DNA from: Cryomorphaceae bacterium
GTDB lineage: Bacteria > Bacteroidota > Bacteroidia > Flavobacteriales_D > Crocinitomicaceae
Direction: 5' to 3'
Length of the DNA stretch: 64,000 bases
Assembly: GCA_027483605.1 (NCBI GenBank)
Contig: JAIXUE010000041.1
Coordinates: forward strand, 1 to 64,000
Under the pieces are notes generated by a model. That model saw only the letters and a program-made list of their open reading frames with translations, did not search any database and was not told the origin of the DNA. The position numbers and the translations under genes are program-made. Numbering within the stretch: the stretch's first letter is position 1; the number at the start of each line of letters is the position of its first letter. Below are positions 62,705 to 64,000 of the stretch, piece after piece.

Positions 62705-64000
62705 TCAAATTGACTAAATTCCCTTTTCTCTTTTTTGCATTTCTACTGAGTATTTCACTCGGGCATGCGCAAACCAATTCTTTTGAAACACTCAAGAGCT
62801 TGGAAATCATGGATCAGATCTATGAGCACCTCGAGCTCTATTTTGTAGACGAAACAAAAAATGGCCAGTTGGCCAAAACAGGAATCGATGCCATGCTCAA
62901 GGAGCTCGACCCTTACACCGTCTACTACCATGAATCCAATATTGAAGATTACCGCCTCATGACCACAGGTCAATATGGGGGAATAGGTGCGCTCATTCGC
63001 AAGATGGGTGATTTCAGTTTTATCGCCGAGCCATATGAAGGCAAACCCGCGCAAGTAGCTGGCCTAAAAGCTGGCGATAAAATCGTCAGTATTGATGGAA
63101 AGAGCATGGAGAAAAAAACAACAGAAGAAGTTTCAGATGCACTCAAAGGCCCCAAAGGAACTTCCTTTGAGTTGGTAATTGAAAGAATGGGCGAGGGAAA
63201 TAAAACTTTTAAAATGACCCGCGACGAAATCAAGTTACCCGACGTTCCTTATTTTGGTATGTTGCAAAATAAGGTTGGCTATGTGAAGCTCAATTCTTTT
63301 ACGCAAACAGCGTCTGCTGATGTGAAGAGTGCAATAGAAAAGTTGCAGGCTCAGGGCATGCAAGAGCTGGTGTTGGACTTGCGTGGCAACGGTGGTGGAT
63401 TGCTCATTGAAGCGGTAAAAATCGTTAATTTCTTTGTTCCTAAAGACAAAGTAGTCGTGACCACAAAAGGTCGTGTCACCGAAGAAAACCGCACCTACAA
63501 AACACTAGAAGAACCTTTTGCGCCCAACATGCCACTGGTGGTGCTCATCGACGGCGGATCTGCTTCTGCCTCCGAAATTTTGGCAGGTAGCCTACAAGAC
63601 CTCGACCGTGCTGTTGTCATTGGTGAAACTAGTTTTGGTAAGGGCTTGGTTCAGCGCACCTATGACCTCAAATACGGCTCCAAGATCAAGATCACCATCG
63701 CTAAATACTATACGCCTTCAGGCCGCTGTGTTCAACGTTTGGAATACTACGACAAAGAAAATGGTGAAAAGGCCAAAGAAGTTGCCGATTCCTTGCTCAA
63801 AACATTCTATACACAAAACGGCAGACCCGTTATTGACGGTCGTGGCATTGAGCCAGATATCGAAGTCGCTTATGAAGACCTCAGTCGGTTAGCAGCTATG
63901 CTTTTAGTCAAGAACCACATTTTCAATTATGCTACGCAATATGCTGCTGCGAATCCAACAATTGCAGCGGCAGGCACCTTCAAACTGAGTCCGGAAGCAT
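62701..64000 (+). CDS. S41 family C-terminal processing peptidase (partial, runs off window)
   Basis: The first 433 codons of an exported serine peptidase; the 3-prime end is beyond the window. Signal peptide LFFAFLLSISLGHAQ. A PDZ domain lies at about 90-175 (VAGLKAGDKIVSIDGK). The protease core has LDLRGNGGGLL and the catalytic dyad Ser289 (in GSASASE) and Lys314 (in FGKGLVQ), spaced by 25 residues as in Prc/CtpA. The carboxyl tail (GRGIEPDIEV) follows. It trims or degrades periplasmic proteins. The gene starts at ATG overlapping the rnpA stop. Confidence 0.93.
   Translation, partial: MIKLTKFPFLFFAFLLSISLGHAQTNSFETLKSLEIMDQIYEHLELYFVDETKNGQLAKTGIDAMLKELDPYTVYYHESNIEDYRLMTTGQYGGIGALIRKMGDFSFIAEPYEGKPAQVAGLKAGDKIVSIDGKSMEKKTTEEVSDALKGPKGTSFELVIERMGEGNKTFKMTRDEIKLPDVPYFGMLQNKVGYVKLNSFTQTASADVKSAIEKLQAQGMQELVLDLRGNGGGLLIEAVKIVNFFVPKDKVVVTTKGRVTEENRTYKTLEEPFAPNMPLVVLIDGGSASASEILAGSLQDLDRAVVIGETSFGKGLVQRTYDLKYGSKIKITIAKYYTPSGRCVQRLEYYDKENGEKAKEVADSLLKTFYTQNGRPVIDGRGIEPDIEVAYEDLSRLAAMLLVKNHIFNYATQYAAANPTIAAAGTFKLSPEA

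Overview
The window reads as a compact chromosomal segment of a Bacteroidota bacterium, most likely Flavobacteriales (Crocinitomicaceae-like; the family is a guess). The grounds are: type IX secretion (T9SS) C-terminal sorting domains on at least seven secreted proteins, one gliding-motility-type (type B) C-terminus, Bacteroidota-type -7 promoter motifs (TAnnTTTG), an atpBEFHAG cluster lacking atpD/atpC, a split transketolase, an acidic-specific S46 dipeptidyl peptidase, and short signal peptides ending in A-Q. Coding density is very high. Neighbouring genes often overlap by 1-20 nt, even convergent ones, and no gene-free stretch exceeds 300 bases. No tRNA, rRNA, insertion sequence, prophage or CRISPR array was seen.

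Layout. 0-6.5 kb: four T9SS cargo proteins and a beta-barrel protein, all on the minus strand; two of the cargo genes end in recently duplicated sorting cassettes. 6.5-8.2 kb: a three-gene HipB-HipS-HipT-like toxin-antitoxin operon with three palindromic operators exactly 41 bp apart, the last beside the promoter of a DPP11-like peptidase. 8.2-14.9 kb: the peptidase, a glycosyltransferase with a fused periplasmic beta-domain, DUF4783, cysS and a DUF3050 protein. 15-19.5 kb: a minus-strand run of methyltransferase, MbnP-like copper protein with a T9SS tag, MbnH/MauG-like di-heme enzyme, and aspS. 19.5-26.4 kb: oligopeptidase B, a DUF4421 barrel, an ALDH8A1-like dehydrogenase, MazG, a degenerate DEAD-box-like protein, and GNAT-like genes. 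26.4-31.7 kb: hemA-hemC-hemD, a HAD phosphatase, methylmalonyl-CoA epimerase and hemJ.

31.7-36.8 kb: atpB-E-F-H-A-G, with a strong promoter, a hairpin between atpE and atpF, and a strong terminator shared with the convergent sufA-B-C-D operon (36.9-40.8 kb). 40.8-46.7 kb: a secreted phosphatase-superfamily enzyme, a long-form urocanate hydratase, and a large CUB/P-domain T9SS type B protein. 46.7-50 kb: the two halves of transketolase separated by a von Willebrand A protein. 50-56.6 kb: a SPATA20-type thioredoxin-fold protein, then an SGNH-SGNH-MBOAT O-acetylation operon. 56.6-64 kb: queA-ribF, a T9SS protein, then a tightly coupled run of LRR protein, GH25 lysozyme, membrane protein, rnpA and an S41 peptidase cut by the window end.

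The most interesting items for follow-up are the phased HipB operators reaching into the DPP11 promoter, the MbnP/MbnH pair routed to T9SS, the helicase-fold protein that has lost its ATPase motifs, the VWA gene between the transketolase halves, and a set of genes whose -7 box lies 4 nt before the start codon, which predicts leaderless mRNAs.
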